A stretch of DNA of 5,436 bases, taken from contig WALG01000040.1 in the NCBI GenBank assembly GCA_015522955.1, positions 1-5,436 of the forward strand. The letters are read 5' to 3'. This document shows positions 3,989-5,436 of the stretch, piece by piece. The translations under genes were made by a program, and so were the position numbers. How positions within the stretch are numbered: position 1 is the stretch's first letter; the number at the start of each line of letters is the position of its first letter. The notes under the pieces are model-generated. The model was not told the DNA's origin. It was given only the letters and a program-made list of their open reading frames with translations, and made no database searches. The DNA is from DHVE2 group archaeon (GTDB lineage Archaea > Thermoplasmatota > Thermoplasmata > Thermoplasmatales > Aciduliprofundaceae).

Positions 3989-5251
3989 TTATTCTACCCC
4001 CAGTATCCATTTCCACAATGGTATATACCTAATCTCTCCTTCTTCCTCATAGTCCCATGTAATTACAATTTTATTCTTGCATCTTAACTCTTCACTAGCT
4101 TTATCGAGAGCTTTTATCTCTCTTTTCTCAATCTCATCCTTGCCCGATGCATAGGTAACCTGGATGCACTCTACAATCCTCGCTCCTTCTTTAACTACGA
4201 AATCCACCTCTCTCTGCTGATAATCCTTCCAGTAGTAAATCTCCCACCCACGATTCCAGTAATTCCTGCGGCGCAATAATTCTATCGCTACGAGATTCTC
4301 CATTGCCCTTCCATAATTTTGAGAGGTTTTGAATCCCACCGCATTTGCCAATCCTGTGTCTATCGCATATACCTTCTTGGGCGCAAGAACTTGCTCTTTC
4401 AATTTATAGGAGAATCTCTCAATTAGGAATGCAAGATATGCATTCTCAAGATAACTCATATATTTTCTCACCGTATGTGGACTTTTAATACCAAGGATAT
4501 TTTTTAGGCAATTGAAAGATATCTCTCTGGATACATTTGTCATAGTATATCTCCCCAGATCTCTCAGAGATGCGGGGTACTTAACTCCATATCTCTGCAT
4601 AATATCTCTCTCAATTATGTCCCTGTAATTTTCTGCAAGGAATATATTACCGGCAGTATAGGCTAGAGGAAAGCCTCCTATTTCCATATACTCTTTTAGA
4701 TAATCCTTAATCTTGGCCTGATTTTCTGTAGAATAGATATTCCCATTAAACCTTTGATATCTAAGAAACTCTCGGAAGGAGAAGGGATACAGGACAAAAT
4801 TGATGTGCCTTCCTGTCATATAGGTAGCTAATTCGCTGCTCAGCAATCTTGCATTGCTACCTGTGATTATAATCCTTCTTCCAAGAATCAATCGAGATAC
4901 AAACCGTTCCCATCCCTCAACATTCTGAATCTCATCAAATATGAGAGTTTTTACCTGCCCTTTTAGAGAATATACTGCTTCAAGAATCTTGTTTAATTCT
5001 TCTCCCTTAACATTAAGCCTCTCATCCTCAAAATTCACATATCCTACATTCTTATTAGAGGCAAGCATCCAAGCAAGAAAGGATTTGCCACATCTACGCA
5101 CACCTGTAATGATGAGTGCCATATCCATCGCTGCTATCCCACGCACTTCATTTATACATTCTCTTTCAATTATATCCCCTTGCTCGATTCTTCCCCTCAT
5201 ATCCTCCTCTCGATCTACTATGGCCGATTTTATGACATCCACAGATACCAT
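3989..5251 (-). CDS. AAA_14/DUF4143 family ATPase
   Basis: This 420-residue protein is a typical archaeal ATPase of the AAA_14 (PF13173) plus DUF4143 (PF13635) type, a large family of unclear cellular role. The N-terminal half has Walker A GVRRCGKS (50-57), Walker B TLIFDEIQ (102-109, Asp106-Glu107), a sensor IITGSNARLL (128-137) and an arginine-finger-like TGR (146-148). A helical segment (about 205-290) resembles a winged helix. The C-terminal domain carries a PD-(D/E)XK nuclease-like core: Glu318 in AMENLVAIEL, REVDFVV (347-353) with Asp350, and IVECIQV (359-365). The usual E-x-K is E-x-x-Q here, so nuclease activity is doubtful. ATG 5251 is preferred over the longer frame start near 5290 because the TATA box at 5281-5272 gives a leaderless start exactly there. 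A second copy lies directly upstream. Confidence 0.9.
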   Translation of the reverse strand: MVSVDVIKSAIVDREEDMRGRIEQGDIIERECINEVRGIAAMDMALIITGVRRCGKSFLAWMLASNKNVGYVNFEDERLNVKGEELNKILEAVYSLKGQVKTLIFDEIQNVEGWERFVSRLILGRRIIITGSNARLLSSELATYMTGRHINFVLYPFSFREFLRYQRFNGNIYSTENQAKIKDYLKEYMEIGGFPLAYTAGNIFLAENYRDIIERDIMQRYGVKYPASLRDLGRYTMTNVSREISFNCLKNILGIKSPHTVRKYMSYLENAYLAFLIERFSYKLKEQVLAPKKVYAIDTGLANAVGFKTSQNYGRAMENLVAIELLRRRNYWNRGWEIYYWKDYQQREVDFVVKEGARIVECIQVTYASGKDEIEKREIKALDKASEELRCKNKIVITWDYEEEGEIRYIPLWKWILGVE

Positions 5252-5271
5252 AATGTAACATAAATGCAAAC

Positions 5272-5281
5272 TATTTATAAA
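5272..5281 (-). promoter_or_regulatory. TATA box of the AAA_14/DUF4143 ATPase gene
   Basis: TTTATAAATA on the minus strand starts 30 bases before the ATG at 5251, which has no Shine-Dalgarno site. This is a strong archaeal TATA element and fixes the start codon. It places the ATPase under its own promoter, separate from the paralogue upstream. Confidence 0.65.
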
Positions 5282-5307
5282 TCTTTGCACTCTAAATACA
5301 AAAATTG

Positions 5308-5436
5308 CTATCTATTAAGCAGCCATCTCCAGAGTGGAATGTAATTTATCTCTCCATCTTCCTCGTAATCCCATGTAATTACAGTTTTATTCTTGCATTT
5401 CAATTCTTCGCTAGCCTTCTCCAACGCCTTTATTTC
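5308..5436 (-). CDS. Second AAA_14/DUF4143 ATPase, C-terminal 42 residues only
   Basis: The minus-strand frame is open from the window edge to TAG at 5310-5308 and gives the last 42 residues of a protein. It aligns without gaps to the C-terminus of the ATPase at 3989-5251: 33 of the first 40 aligned residues are identical, and most changes are conservative (Asp/Glu, Arg/Lys, Ile/Leu). The shared core includes VITWDYEE and YIPLW. The DNA is also close, for example TCCCATGTAATTACA in both. It is thus a tandem paralogue in the same orientation, with only 56 bases between its stop codon and the next copy's start. The rest lies outside the window, so whether it is intact is unknown. AATTTTTG just after the stop may act as a T-rich terminator. 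Confidence 0.88.
   Translation of the reverse strand, partial: EIKALEKASEELKCKNKTVITWDYEEDGEINYIPLWRWLLNR

Noticed and set aside
3641..4087. 148-codon + strand frame opposite hicB and the ATPase end
   Set aside because: It is antisense to the well-supported hicB and ATPase genes, rich in Phe/Ser/Tyr/Leu as expected for the complement of charged helical coding sequence, and has no initiation signals.
1..5436. CRISPR array, tRNA or rRNA gene
   Set aside because: No regularly spaced repeats of 24-37 bases, no tRNA cloverleaf with a T-loop GTTCRA-type sequence, and no rRNA-like stretch were seen on either strand by eye.

Overview
The window reads as AT-rich archaeal DNA, most likely from a thermophilic or Thermoplasmata-like euryarchaeon; that placement is inference. 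Arginine is mostly AGA/AGG and isoleucine often ATA. Several genes have a TATA-like box about 27-30 bases before a start codon that has no useful Shine-Dalgarno site (leaderless style). Genes inside operons carry GAGGTG/GGAGGTGAT-type Shine-Dalgarno sites. The content is accessory: DNA-processing genes, remains of toxin-antitoxin systems and tandem ATPases, with no housekeeping gene.

Region 1 (1-1706) looks like part of a mobile element. On the + strand a 5'-truncated gene encodes a ribbon-helix-helix (RHH) DNA-binding domain, a long charged coiled coil and a helical C-terminus. It overlaps a 78-residue gene of unknown function. Convergent to these, two bases away and under a shared hairpin, lies a minus-strand unit: a TATA box, a perfect Shine-Dalgarno site, a 22-codon ORF with three cysteines, and a 170-residue protein with the HUH motif and candidate catalytic tyrosine of MOBP/VirD2-like relaxases. 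RHH proteins are the usual partners of bacterial relaxases, so this may be a minimal archaeal mobilization or replication-initiation module.

Region 2 (about 1710-3435) holds two nucleotidyltransferase toxin-antitoxin remnants. An AbiEii-like gene has no AbiEi partner and an unclear start behind a GC-rich, hairpin-bearing stretch. A MntA-like minimal nucleotidyltransferase follows, and its HEPN partner stops after 44 codons. After the stop comes about 100 bases of roughly 55% GC sequence that does not resemble HEPN.

Region 3 (3436-3906, minus strand) is a complete, overlapping hicB-hicA toxin-antitoxin pair.

Region 4 (3970-5436, minus strand) is an AAA_14/DUF4143 ATPase with a leaderless-type promoter. 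Upstream of it is the C-terminus of a second, closely similar ATPase that runs off the window, so the family is tandemly duplicated.

Taken together this is a mosaic island: a mobilization-like module beside intact and decaying toxin-antitoxin genes. The least familiar part is the compact relaxase with its micro-ORF and the neighbouring RHH/coiled-coil gene.
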